A stretch of DNA of 45,000 bases, taken from assembly GCA_016946835.1 (NCBI GenBank), contig JACVTC010000067.1, positions 807,501-852,500 on the forward strand, in the 5' to 3' direction. This document shows, piece by piece, positions 1-11,061 of this stretch. The stretch is from Neocallimastix lanati (nom. inval.) (lineage: Eukaryota > Neocallimastigomycota > Neocallimastigomycetes > Neocallimastigales > Neocallimastigaceae). How positions within the stretch are numbered: position 1 is the stretch's first letter; each line of letters starts with the position of its first letter. The notes under the pieces are model-generated. The model did no database searches. It saw only the letters and a program-made list of their open reading frames with translations, and was not told where the DNA came from. Both the position numbers and the translations under genes were made by a program.

Positions 1-1381
1 GAGGTAAATCGCTATTAGATATAGGAGAGATATTAATAAAATTTGATAAAGAATTACTGACTTGGAATGAGGTATTTTGAGATGATAAATTACTGACCTC
101 TTTATCTGCAAAGTTAACACTTCCATTCTGCGGGGTATTAAAATTCATTTCTTCATTAAGTATTCTTGTATAGTTAATTGGGGATTCCTCAAGGAAACGT
201 AATGTCTTATTGAAATTATTTGGTGATGACGACTTTATATGTCTCTTACCACTAAGAGATTCTAATAATTCAGACAATTGCACCTTGCCACCACTTTTTG
301 TGAAATCAGTAAGAAGTTCCAATGATTTATCACTTAAACCACTTGACTTTCTTTCCATCTTATTATTTTCAGATTCAATATTACTATTACTAGAAGTACT
401 CGTAATTGAACTGGTATCTGAGTCTAACCTTATAAATGGCACTATTAATTCATTATTTACTTTTTTTATTGGAGATAACGATTCATCAATCTTTAAAACT
501 TTACTATTTGTTTCATCAATCCTTATATTATCTAGATAATCGCTATCTATGGAAAAAGTATCATTATAATTCAATGAATTTTCAATATGCTGTACATTAT
601 CATCAAATGTAATTTTTTTCTTTTCTTTTGGAATAGAATTATCTTTTTTCTTGGATAAAGATGATTTCATTATCGATGGCTTTTGATCCTTTTTTTCATT
701 GCATATTCCTTTTTCCAGTTTCGTTTTAGGGATGTCTTTACTTTCTTTATTTTTATTATCTTTTTCCACAGTTTTTATCTTTTTGGCCTTTGGTTCTATT
801 GAAGTAGTGGTATCATTTTCTTTATCATCTTCTTTTTGAATTTTATTTATTACTTTATCCTTTAATCTATTTCCTTCGATCAATACCACTACTTTTGAAT
901 CTTTATTATTTTCATTCTTTTTATTATTTTCTTTAGTAGTATTATCATTATTATTATTATTATTAATAGTAGTAGTATTAGTGGTAGTAGTTAGAGTATT
1001 TTTATTTATTACAGTTTTTTTTGCCTTCAAAGGCTTATTATTGATAGATTTATTAGTGGCAACATTTTCTTTGAGAAGATTGGTTTTTAAAGATTGTTTC
1101 ATTACATTATTGACTATATTATTTTTTAAAAGTTTTTCTTTTAAGACTCCTCTTTTATTAATAATATTATCATTTTTGGATTTCAATACTAAGCCATTAT
1201 CTTTTAATTTATTCTGACTTCTTAATGAATACCTTATATTAGTAGGTATAACATTTTCTTTATCAACTTTTGCTTTTGTTTTGGTGGAACGTTTTCTTTT
1301 TAAACTGGTTAATCTATTTTCATTATTTATGTTTATATTTTCATTATTTTCTAATAATCTTTGTTTACTCCTTGTCAACAT
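1..1381 (-). CDS. Low-complexity Lys/Asn-rich protein with KEN, SILK-like and RVxF-like motifs (5' part; 3' end outside window)
   Basis: One open frame runs from an ATG at 1381 (context AAAAATG) to the window edge, about 460 codons without a stop. The family is not recognised. The N-terminus is basic (MLTRSKQRLLENN), followed by KENVIP and RYSLRSQNKL. The middle is Lys/Asn/Thr-rich and has further KEN triplets. Residues 235-239 read PSIMK and residues 255-261 read KKITFDD. This order and spacing, a SILK-like then an RVxF-like motif, matches protein phosphatase 1 docking sites in KNL1/Spc7, inhibitor-2 and similar regulators. The C-terminal part is Ser/Asn-rich with SP sites (SLSPIKK, ESPINY). 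A nuclear, cell-cycle or kinetochore role is inference from short motifs that could arise by chance in such composition. It is transcribed away from the UPF0193 gene at 3492. Confidence 0.72.
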   Translation of the reverse strand, partial: MLTRSKQRLLENNENININNENRLTSLKRKRSTKTKAKVDKENVIPTNIRYSLRSQNKLKDNGLVLKSKNDNIINKRGVLKEKLLKNNIVNNVMKQSLKTNLLKENVATNKSINNKPLKAKKTVINKNTLTTTTNTTTINNNNNNDNTTKENNKKNENNKDSKVVVLIEGNRLKDKVINKIQKEDDKENDTTTSIEPKAKKIKTVEKDNKNKESKDIPKTKLEKGICNEKKDQKPSIMKSSLSKKKDNSIPKEKKKITFDDNVQHIENSLNYNDTFSIDSDYLDNIRIDETNSKVLKIDESLSPIKKVNNELIVPFIRLDSDTSSITSTSSNSNIESENNKMERKSSGLSDKSLELLTDFTKSGGKVQLSELLESLSGKRHIKSSSPNNFNKTLRFLEESPINYTRILNEEMNFNTPQNGSVNFADKEVSNLSSQNTSFQVSNSLSNFINISPISNSDLP

Positions 1382-1428
1382 TTTTATTGTACTTTTTTTA
1401 TTGTAGAATATAAAAATAAAAGTTGTTT

Positions 1429-1459
<31 letters not shown>

Positions 1460-1873
1460 TATAAATTTTAAAAAAAAGTTTTTTAATTTACTTTAAAGTT
1501 TAAAATTTTTTTTTTATAACAAAAATGAAATAAAATTATTATTGAATTTTAAAAAGATTTCTTAAATATAAAATAAAAGAATAAAATTTAAAAAGTATAT
1601 TTAACACAATACCTTATTCTCTATATTTTATGTGGTATATTATATTTATTAAACAAAAAAAAAATATTAAAAATAAAAAATTAAATGTTTAAAATAAAAA
1701 AAAAAAACGCTAAAGATAAATTTAAAAGAATAATAAAATAAGAAAAAAAAAAAAAAAAAAAAACACAATAAAAATTTAATTTAAAAACAACATAATATAT
1801 TTAATTACTAATTAAATTATTTTTATATATATATTAAAAATTTTAATTTTAGGAAAGGTTAGTGCCAAAAAAT

Positions 1874-1908
<35 letters not shown>

Positions 1909-3491
1909 TAATAAAATTTACTATACATTTCAATAAATTCTATGCATAAAAATATTAATAGATTTATAATAGATAATGCAAGTTTTTATTTTGAATAATT
2001 ATTATTAACGCTTTTTTTTTTATAATTTAAAATTATATATATATATATATATAAATATTTAAATAAAGGCATAATTGAATAATAAATAATAAATAAGAAA
2101 AGAAAAAAAAAAAAAAAACTAGTTGATACTTTCAATTATAATAAAACATTATAATAATATTAACTAATAATAAATAATAAGTTGTAATAATAATACAAAA
2201 ATATACAATAAAAAATGTTTAATATAATAAATTATAATAATAAAATGTTATAATAGATGATATAATTTATTATAAATAATAGGTATTAAATAGTAAAAAA
2301 GCACATAGTATTATAATAATAATAATAAAAAATGTGATGATGATAAGTAATATTAAATAAATAATAAAAAGTATACTAATAAATACTAATAAAAGGTATA
2401 ATAAATAATTAAATAATAAATAATTAAATAATAAATAATTGAATAATAAATAATAAATAATAAATAATAAATAATAAATAATAAATAATAAATAATTGAA
2501 TAATAAATAATATATAATATATAATATATAATGTGTAATGAATAATACACATAAATACATAAACACATAAATACATAAACACATACATAAATACATAAAT
2601 ACATACATAAATACATAAATACATACATAAATACATAAATACATACATAAATACATAAATACATAATTATATAATTATATAAATACATAAATATATAAAT
2701 ATATATATATAAATAAATAGGTAATAAATAATAAAAAAATTAAATAAATAATAACTAATAGCTAATAACTAATATGGTTATATCCTAATACTAATAAATT
2801 TTAATAAAACAATAATATATAGAAATTTTAAATTTTAATTATTTAAAAAATTATTAAAAAATTTTAATTTTTCAATTATTTAATCCTTTAACAATTTTTG
2901 TATATTTTAATGGTTGTTAATTTCACCAACATTTTATCATTCTAATAAAATATTTAGAGTTTTAATTAAGGTATTATCAAATAAAAAAACAAAAACTTTA
3001 TATTTTATAAAATGATAATCTTTACACCGCAATTGTTAATAATATTTTTTTTTTTGTTTTATAATTTTTACTTTATTTTTCTCAAAAGTAGTAGTTTAAT
3101 ATTATAATATTAATAATATATTATAGAATAAAACTTTTAATTTTTTTTTTTTTTGTTAACTTATTAATATTTCAAAAAGAAAAGAATAAAAAAAATTTTT
3201 TTTTTTTTTTTAAAAAAATATATTAATAAATAGTTATATATTATAATAAAAAATATTGAAATAGTTTAAAAATAAAATATTTAGAAAAATTTTACTTAAA
3301 ATGACAAGTCTCGAAAAAGGATACAGTCAGAACACACAAAATCTAGTAAAATGTATATTTATACATAGAGATAATAATTAATAATATTAATAATCTACCA
3401 CTAAACTAAATAAATATATAAATATATATATATATATATTTTTATTTTTTAAAATTCAATATATTAAATATATATTTCAATATAATATTAA
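1382..3491. other. Divergent intergenic spacer between the 1-1381 gene and UPF0193
   Basis: The 2.1 kb separates two divergent start codons, so both promoters must lie here. I see only A/T homopolymers, AT dinucleotide runs, a TTTA repeat near 1874-1908 and the repeat block at 2230-2720. A less biased stretch (ACAAGTCTCGAAAAAGG near 3303) sits 190 bp upstream of the UPF0193 start. No promoter element can be named and no coding remnant is visible. Confidence 0.6.
2230..2720. repeat. AATAAT-type repeat followed by an ACATAAATACATAA minisatellite
   Basis: From about 2395 to 2520 the sequence is built from TAATAAATAAT units. From about 2545 to 2690 it changes to irregular tandem units of ATAAATACATAAACAC and CATACATAAATACATA. 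The minus strand has three overlapping open frames of Tyr/Leu/Cys/Met repeats; these come from the repeat and are not genes. Confidence 0.85.
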
Positions 3492-5177
3492 ATGGGGTCA
3501 ACTAAAGCCATGATGAGAAGTTCAAAATTAACTTATTCTCAGCAAGAATTTTTAGATAATCTTTTACAAGGTAAACTGTTAAATATTGAATTATTACCAA
3601 CAACATATACTTTTTTTTTTTTTTTTTTTTTTCATTTTTTTCTATTATTCAATCATTCATTTTCTATTTCTATTTTATTTTTATTAATATTTTATTCTTT
3701 TATACTTCTTCGTTATTTATTTTATTTTATTTTATTTTATATTATTTTATTTTATATTATTTTATTTTATATTATTTTATTTTATATATTATTTTATTTT
3801 ACATTATATTTTTTTATTTTCTATTTTATTTTATTTTTTCTATATTGTATTTTTTTTTTATTAATTCATTCTTTTCCTCTTCATCATCATCTTCTTTTTA
3901 ATAATTAATAGAGGGAGTAGCCTTTCCTCCTACAAGTTATTTTAAAAAAGAAAATAGTCAGGAAAAACGGGTTCATCCCATTAATACTAGTCATGGAAGA
4001 TGTATCTATCAAAATACGAAACCCAGAATTCGTACTAAAAAAATGATTCTTCAAAGAGATCCAACAGCTTATCAAAGAGAACAATTTGTATCTAATATGA
4101 TATATAATAGTAATCGTCCTTTTTTTTTTTTTTTCTTATAATAATAATAATAATATTAATAATAAGAATTAGAATAAGAATAAGAATAAGAATAAGAATA
4201 AGAATAAGAATAAGAATAAGAATAAGAATAAAAATAAGAATAAGAATAAGAATAAGAATAAGAATAAGAATATTATTATTATTATTATTATGTTATTAAT
4301 ATTACTATTATTAATATCTAGATATCATCTTTAATTTTTCTTTTTTGTCAAAAATAATTTTATTAATTTTATTAATATTTTTGAATAATTTTTATCAAAT
4401 ATATATATATATAGAGGATATTGAAAAAGAAAAAAGAAAACTTCAAACGTACATGGCCTCCAATGGGATTACTGATAATCCAGAGGAATATTTACAAGTT
4501 TTTCCAGAAATTGGTACTCAAAGGCGCAAAATTATGGAAAATGGAATTAGGGATCATTACGATGAAGATGAAAAATTAGATGAAGTAGATATGTGTAAGG
4601 AATCATATATATATATATTTACATTTATTAAAAAAAAAAAATATATCATATAAAATATATATTTATTTTTTTATATTTATAATTAATTTTTTTTTTTTTT
4701 TTTTTTACTACCAATATTATTATATATGATCTATTATTACTATTATTACTATTATTATTATTATTATTCATCTTTATATTATTTAATTATTATTTGTAAA
4801 CTGTAATATATATGTTTTCTCTATTCTTTATATCATCTAAATCCATATGTTTTATATATATATATTCATATATATTTATATTATTATTTTATGATATAAT
4901 GATTATTTTTAGTAATTAATGAAATCAAGGAAAGACAAGAATTCTTAAGTGATATGACTAAACTTGGACAAGGAAAGAAATATAAAAATAAAATTCAATT
5001 TGAAATTAATAAGGTAATAATAATAATAGTGAATATGAGAGCTCTATAATAAATTAATTATTGCAATTATTATAGAACTCTCATATTCACTATCAACCCC
5101 ATTAATAATATTATATATAAAATATAATATTTATTAGTAACGAATAAATTAACATATATATTTATTTATTATTAATA

Positions 5178-5219
<42 letters not shown>

Positions 5220-5284
5220 CATTATATATATAACAGAGAATGGCAAAATTAGAAGAATTAAGGAAAGAAGATCATAAAAATTAA
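3492..5284 (+). CDS. UPF0193 (EVG1 / C22orf23) family protein
   Basis: Five exons: 3492-3570, 3912-4109, 4415-4594, 4913-5013 and 5237-5284, all with GT..AG borders that keep frame; about 201 residues. The start is the first ATG after an AT leader. Exon 1 gives SSKLTYSQQEFLDNLLQ, which fits the family's KLT..Q.R block. Exon 2 has the Pro/Arg-rich middle, exon 3 reads DIEKEKRKLQTYMASNG, and exon 4 reads INEIKERQEFLSDMTKLGQG, the strongest family block. The C-terminus is short and charged (KLEELRKEDHKN). The molecular function is unknown; as I recall, the family is mostly found in organisms with cilia or flagella, so a flagellated fungus would fit. Introns hold a TTTTA repeat (intron 1), an AATAAG hexamer array (intron 2) and a hairpin (intron 4). 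Confidence 0.9.
4150..4271 (+). repeat. AATAAG hexanucleotide array in intron 2 of the UPF0193 gene
   Basis: About 18 nearly perfect AGAATA units, with one variant (AAAAATA) near 4230. It is followed directly by a short ATT repeat. It lies wholly inside the intron between the exons ending at 4109 and starting at 4415. Confidence 0.9.
5026..5093. repeat. Hairpin-forming inverted repeat in intron 4 of the UPF0193 gene
   Basis: The arms are 5026-5052 (ATAGTGAATATGAGAG...) and 5067-5093 (...CTCTCATATTCACTAT). They are 27 bp long with one mismatch, around a 14-nt loop (ATTAATTATTGCAA). The arms are much less A/T-biased than the intron around them. This could be a tiny MITE-like element or a folded intron RNA. 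No target duplication was found. Confidence 0.85.
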
Positions 5285-5329
5285 ATGAAATCTCCCAACT
5301 CTTTAATAATTCAAGATGATTTGGATTAC

Positions 5330-5366
<37 letters not shown>

Positions 5367-6052
5367 ACAAGAGAAAGTTTATATATATTTATTTATATAA
5401 TATATAGAATAACAATTATATATTTTTATCTATTATTATGAATAACTCTTTTATAAATACGAATAAATTAAACAAAAACAAAATAATAATACTAATAATA
5501 CAAAATATAAAATTATTATTTAGAATGTAAAATTATTTTATATTTATTTTTTTTTTTTATAAAACTTGTAATGAAAAATGTAAAAAAAAAAAAAAAAAAA
5601 AAAATAAAAAAATAAAAATTATAAAAAAAAAAAAAAATTAATAATAAAATAAAATTAAAACAAAATAAATAATTAATATATATATTTAAAATATTATATA
5701 TATGCTTTGTCACAATTTTTTTTTTTTTTTTTTTTTTTTAATTTTTTTTTTTATATTTTATATTTTTTTTTATTTTATTTTTTTTTATTTTTTTTATTTT
5801 ATTTTTTTAATTTTTTATATTTTTATTTTTAAAACTAATTTTTATAAATATAATAATAATTAATTTTTATAAAATTTATAAAAATTGTTTTTAAAAATAT
5901 AAATTAAAATTATTAATTAAAGTTTTATATATATATTTTTTTATATTTATTTAATTTTATATTTTATTTATATTATATACTTTTTTATGAACTTTTTTTT
6001 TGTTTGTTTATTTGTTTTGTTTTGTATGACTATCCTATGATAATCAATTTAA
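5285..6052. other. Convergent 3' spacer between UPF0193 and the caprin-like gene
   Basis: Both flanking genes end here. The content is poly-A and poly-T tracts (5335-5363, 5581-5604, 5717-5739) and TTTTA-type repeats. AATAAA-like hexamers are too common in this sequence to mark real poly(A) sites. Nothing coding is visible. Confidence 0.6.
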
Positions 6053-7261
6053 CTAAAAGGTCGCACTACGATTATTATAGTAATATGAAGAATTATAATT
6101 TTGATTTTGTTGTTGTGGATAGTAACCATGATTCCTTGAACCCTTATAACCATTGCCATTACCATGACGATTATTATATTGTCCATTTTGATATCCTCTT
6201 CTACCACGACCACCTCTATAATAGCCTCTCTTTTTTTGGAATTGATTATTTTGATTATTTTGGTATCCTGAATTTTGTTGTGGTTGTTCTGTTGATTTCT
6301 TATCATCTGGAACAGAGGCTTGAGTTTCTTCTGTAGTTAATTCTGATTCAGCGGTATTTATTTCTTCATTAGTTTCAACAGTTGGATTTTCTTTTAAGGC
6401 TAAATCAACTTCAGCTCCTTCCAATTTTTGATTGTCTTGTGGAGTTTCTTCTTCATGCTTAACTTCTTCAGTTTCATTTTCTTCTTCTTTATATATAAAA
6501 TATTATATATATATATTAAATAATATTATTATGTATAAAATAAAAATTATTTATATAAACACATAATTGAAATATTTTTTTATATTATATAATATATATC
6601 ACATATTAATTTTTAAAATTTATATAAAATAATTAATATTAGCATATTATAATTGATTTATATATATCATTATTAATACTAATACTAAAGGAAAAAGGTC
6701 AAAAATAACTTTATTATTCAAATTTTTATTTTATTTTATTTTATTTTTCTTTATTTTTACTCTATCTTTTGTAAAATAATATAACATTAATAAGTTAAAT
6801 AAAATATTTACCAATACATTCATTAGGTTGCATAAAATTGATTTTTGACATTGAGAAAGAAACTTCATTGACAGGATCATTAGTCATTTCTTCATCCTTT
6901 GGTGTTGTAAAGAAGAGTTGTTGATGAGGTTGAGGTTGTTGTTCATTGAAATCAACATTAGCATCTTGACTAAAGAAAGATAAACCTTGACTATTATCCT
7001 TTTTGTTGACATGAGGTGGATTTAATATTAAATCTACTAAATCATTAACGTCCTTGTAGGTAACACCTTCATAGCATTCTTCCGTCGACTTTTCATATAA
7101 TTTTTCAAGTAATATTTCAGCATCGGTTTTTTGTTCATTATTTCTTTTTTGATTTATGATATATAATTAAAAAAAATTAATAAAATATTTGTTTAAACAT
7201 CATAAAATAAAAATTAGTACAAAAAAAAAAAAAAAAAAAATGAAATAAAAAAAATGAAAAA

Positions 7262-7292
<31 letters not shown>

Positions 7293-8347
7293 TTAATATA
7301 TACTAAAAAAATTAATTTTTCTCTTTTTTCTTTTTTAAAATAAAAAGAAATAATTTTGTTTTTTGATTTTCATTTAATTATAATTTATTGTATTTTATTA
7401 TATATATTATATCATTTATTGTCAACTTACTTATCTATTTCATTACTTCCTAATAAAAGGTTGCGTACATAACTTAAAGCGTTTAATTCGGATTGTGAAA
7501 AAGCTATTTTTCTGGTATTAATAACAACATTCAATGAATATGTGACCTTAAATAAATATTGTAATTGGGAAGAATGTAATTTCTTTTCATTTTCAACTTC
7601 TTCCTTAATTTTTTTTTCTAATTTTTCTTCTTGTAATTTCTTATTTACTTCAAGTTCTTTTTGATCCTTTTATGAATAATAAAATATTAATATATAAATA
7701 GAGAGATAGATACATATTATTATTAAATATAAAATAATAATTTAAAGTGACTTTTTTAAAAATAATATATTATATATATAAATAAAAATATATTCTTTTT
7801 ATTTATTATTTTTTTTTTTTAAAAAAAAAAAAAAAAAGAAAAAAAAAAAAAAACATACCTGTTGGTCAAATAAGGTATATTGTTTATGAAGATCTTCAAA
7901 TTCCTTAATTAATGAAGAAACTTCAGACTTCTTCTTAATAGTAGTAATTTGATCAGCATTTAGTTCCTTTACATCACAGTTTTCATACTTTTCAATTTTA
8001 TTCTTTATATATATATATATATTAAATTAATATTTAAATACATAATATATTAAATATAAATATATATATATTAACTAAATTTTTAACTTTTGAATAAGAG
8101 TTTGTATATTATCTATCTATCTATATATTTTATTTGAGATATCACATACCATACGTTTACGTAAAGTTCTAAGTTTTTTATTAATAATATTAAGATATTT
8201 ATTAACTTTTTCGTCGTTCCCATCACTTGGAGTGCAAGATTCAACTTCAGCTTCTTCAAGTGCAGCTTTAGCTAATCTTTTCTTTTCCTTCTTTGATAAT
8301 TTATTTTCAGAATTACGAATAGAATCAGATAATCTATTGGAGAGCAT
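6053..8347 (-). CDS. Caprin-like RNA-binding protein (HR1/dimerisation region, acidic linker, RGG-type tail)
   Basis: Five exons on the minus strand: 8347-8150, 8002-7859, 7666-7431, 7143-6812 and 6486-6053; lengths sum to 448 codons with stop, all in frame. Residues 49-115 (NKYLNIINKKLRTLRKRM, then NKIEKYENCDVKELNADQ) follow the caprin homology region (IDKKLRNLEKKK...LNQDQ in the human protein). Residues 115-193 are a charged coiled segment and then SELNALSYVRNLLLG, the likely dimerisation part. Residues 294-298 read INFMQ, resembling the YNFIQ core of the caprin-1 G3BP-binding motif. Residues 304-350 are Glu-rich. The tail (about 389-447) is Gln/Asn/Gly/Tyr-rich with YYRGGRGRRGY. Known caprins bind mRNA and G3BP in stress granules; that role is inferred here. 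Caprin assignment is from similarity by eye. Confidence 0.82.
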
Positions 8348-10881
8348 TGTTTTTACTTTTTCAAACTTTATATATAAAAAATAACAATAAGAATAATATA
8401 TATATATTTAATAATTGTATTTTATTTTTTATTTTTATTTAATAATATATATTTTATTATAAGGGTTGTAACAATAAAAATAATAATTTTTTATATTTTA
8501 TACATAAAAAACAAAATATTTATTAAAAAAAAAAAAAATAAAATAAAATAAAATAAAATAATAATGAAAGAACACAAAAAAACATTATTTTAAACTCTAT
8601 ATTTTAATAATATAAACATATACAATATCTATCTATCTATCTATATATATATATATATATATATATATTTCAAATATTCTTTACCTTAATTTATTAGGAG
8701 TATAACACCAAACCCAGAAAATATCCAATTATTATATATTATTTATCAATTTTACATATATTTTATATTTTATTAAAAAGGAGTATTAATAGATAAAACA
8801 TTTAGAAAAAGGAATAAAGTTTATGTTTTATAATTTATAAGTATATTATAAAGATGAATAAAGTTATAGAATTGAAATTTCTTACAAAGTGAATAACTAT
8901 TAATATTTACAGATAATATTTTTTTTTTTTGTATTTACAAAAATTAATAATATTCTATACTTTCTGAGAAATGTTAATATTTTTTATAATTATATTAAAA
9001 TTTCAACGAAGTAAAATCTTTATAAAGAATAATATATAATAAGAATTTTAAATGAAAAAAAAAAATTATTAAATTTATTTTTATGATGATAAAAGACAGA
9101 ATAAATTATATATAATTAAAATAAAAATTAAAAAGTATTCAAAATTAAAATGAACAGAAAAGAAAAATAAAAAAATAAAAAAAATATATATATATATATT
9201 AAAAGTTTAAATTAAATTTTTTTAATATAAAGAATTAATTATATACATTTAAATAATATATATAAATATTTAAAATATAAAAAAAAAAATAAAAATAAAA
9301 AAAATAAAGATTGAAATAAAAATTAGATTAAGAAACATTTAAAAATTAAATTATATTCAACAGTATATTGTATTATAGAATTGAATATATTTGAATATAA
9401 TATAAAAAAAATTAATTTAAATTTTTCATTTATATATAAATAAAATATAAAAAATAATTAATTTTTATTAATTAAATTAAAAAAAGTAATAATTAAATTA
9501 AAACTTTAATTATTAAATATGTTAAGAATATAAAAAATAAATAATATAAAGTAGGAATAATAAATAATATAAATAAAATATATAATTTAAATAATAAAGT
9601 AGAAATAATAAAATATATAATTTAAATAATAAAATATAAGATAGAAATAAGTATATAAATATTTTAAATAGAAAGGTTAATCAATCTGTTTGTAATCGAC
9701 TATTAATTTTTATATTTATTATAATATATATTATTTTTAGTTTAATTATAATTTTTTTCATTTTTAAACTTTTTAATTATTATAATTATTGTATAATATA
9801 ACATTTTATATGTAATATAACATTTTTTATTTTTTATTTTATTTTTGTTTTATTTTTTATATATATATATATTTATATGTACATATCAATTGTCAAACTA
9901 CTGACTATTTTGTATCTTTCTGTTCTATTATAAATTAAAATAATGATCGATAATCAAAATAAGAAAAGATATAATAATCATCATCATATAAAAGATACAT
10001 TTGTTATTTTCAATAAACAAATTTTAAATTAAAAAAAAAAATAATAATAATAAAATATCTGTAACAATATAAATCAGTTATTCAATTTATAATTTATTTA
10101 TTTCTATTTTTATTTTTATTTTTTAACAAAATACTTTTTTTTATATTTTATTTTTTTTTATTTAAAAAAAATTATTTAATAAAATTTATAAATAAAATTA
10201 GAGTTATATTGATATATTGATGGATAGAACACTTGATTTGAAATAATTTAGTCAGATAAATCTTAATCATTAACTAGGTATATAATGTATAACTATTTCT
10301 TAATAAAAAAATTTTTTTTTTCCTCTTTTAATAGTATAACTTATTTCAAAGAGTTATTTAAATTTATTTCTTTTTGATGAATGCTACTAGTTTAAATGTT
10401 TATATATATATATTTCAGTTATAGAATATAAACATATATATATGTTCATATTATTATTCTATATTGTTGCATTTAAACATTTATATATTTAATGTTTTAT
10501 ATTATTGAGAAATTAACAAAATTAACGAAAATTAAATAAAAAAAGAAAAAAAGAATAAAAAAAAAAAAAGAGAGAGAGAGAGAAAGTAATTATAATAATT
10601 AATGTATAACTAAATTAGATTATTTTTATTTTATAAAATTTGATTTATTATTTGTTTTTTTCGATTATATTTTAGAGTAATATTTCCTTTTTTATTGTTT
10701 AATTAAACCATTAACCAAAATAATTAAAATAATGGGAATATAATTAAATTTATATAAACTATAAATAATTAATTAAAAAATATACATATATAAATATATA
10801 TGAAATAATTAAATATATATAAATAATTAATATAAATATATATATAAAATTAAAATATTTAAAAAAATAATTAAATATTAA

Positions 10882-10941
<60 letters not shown>

Positions 10942-11026
10942 CTTTTTTTTTTTTTTAATTAATTAAATAAATAATTATTATTATTTTAACCAATAATAAC
11001 TAATTTTCTTTTTTATAAACTTTGTA

Positions 11027-11061
<35 letters not shown>

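Noticed and set aside
210-1217. Plus-strand open frames at 210-539 and 981-1217
   Set aside because: They are antisense shadows of the minus-strand gene covering 1-1381.
2270-2688. Three overlapping minus-strand open frames rich in Tyr, Leu, Cys and Met
   Set aside because: They are translations of the ACATAAATACATAA minisatellite and AATAAT repeats, with no non-repeat protein sequence.
6004-6336. Plus-strand open frame of 110 codons and a 85-codon minus frame over the caprin tail
   Set aside because: Both are shadows of the last caprin exon (Gly/Asn/Tyr codons in other frames).
10390-10490. Region with AAATGTTTAT and AACATATATATATGTT palindromes
   Set aside because: Pairing is broken and made of A/T dinucleotides, expected often in this composition.
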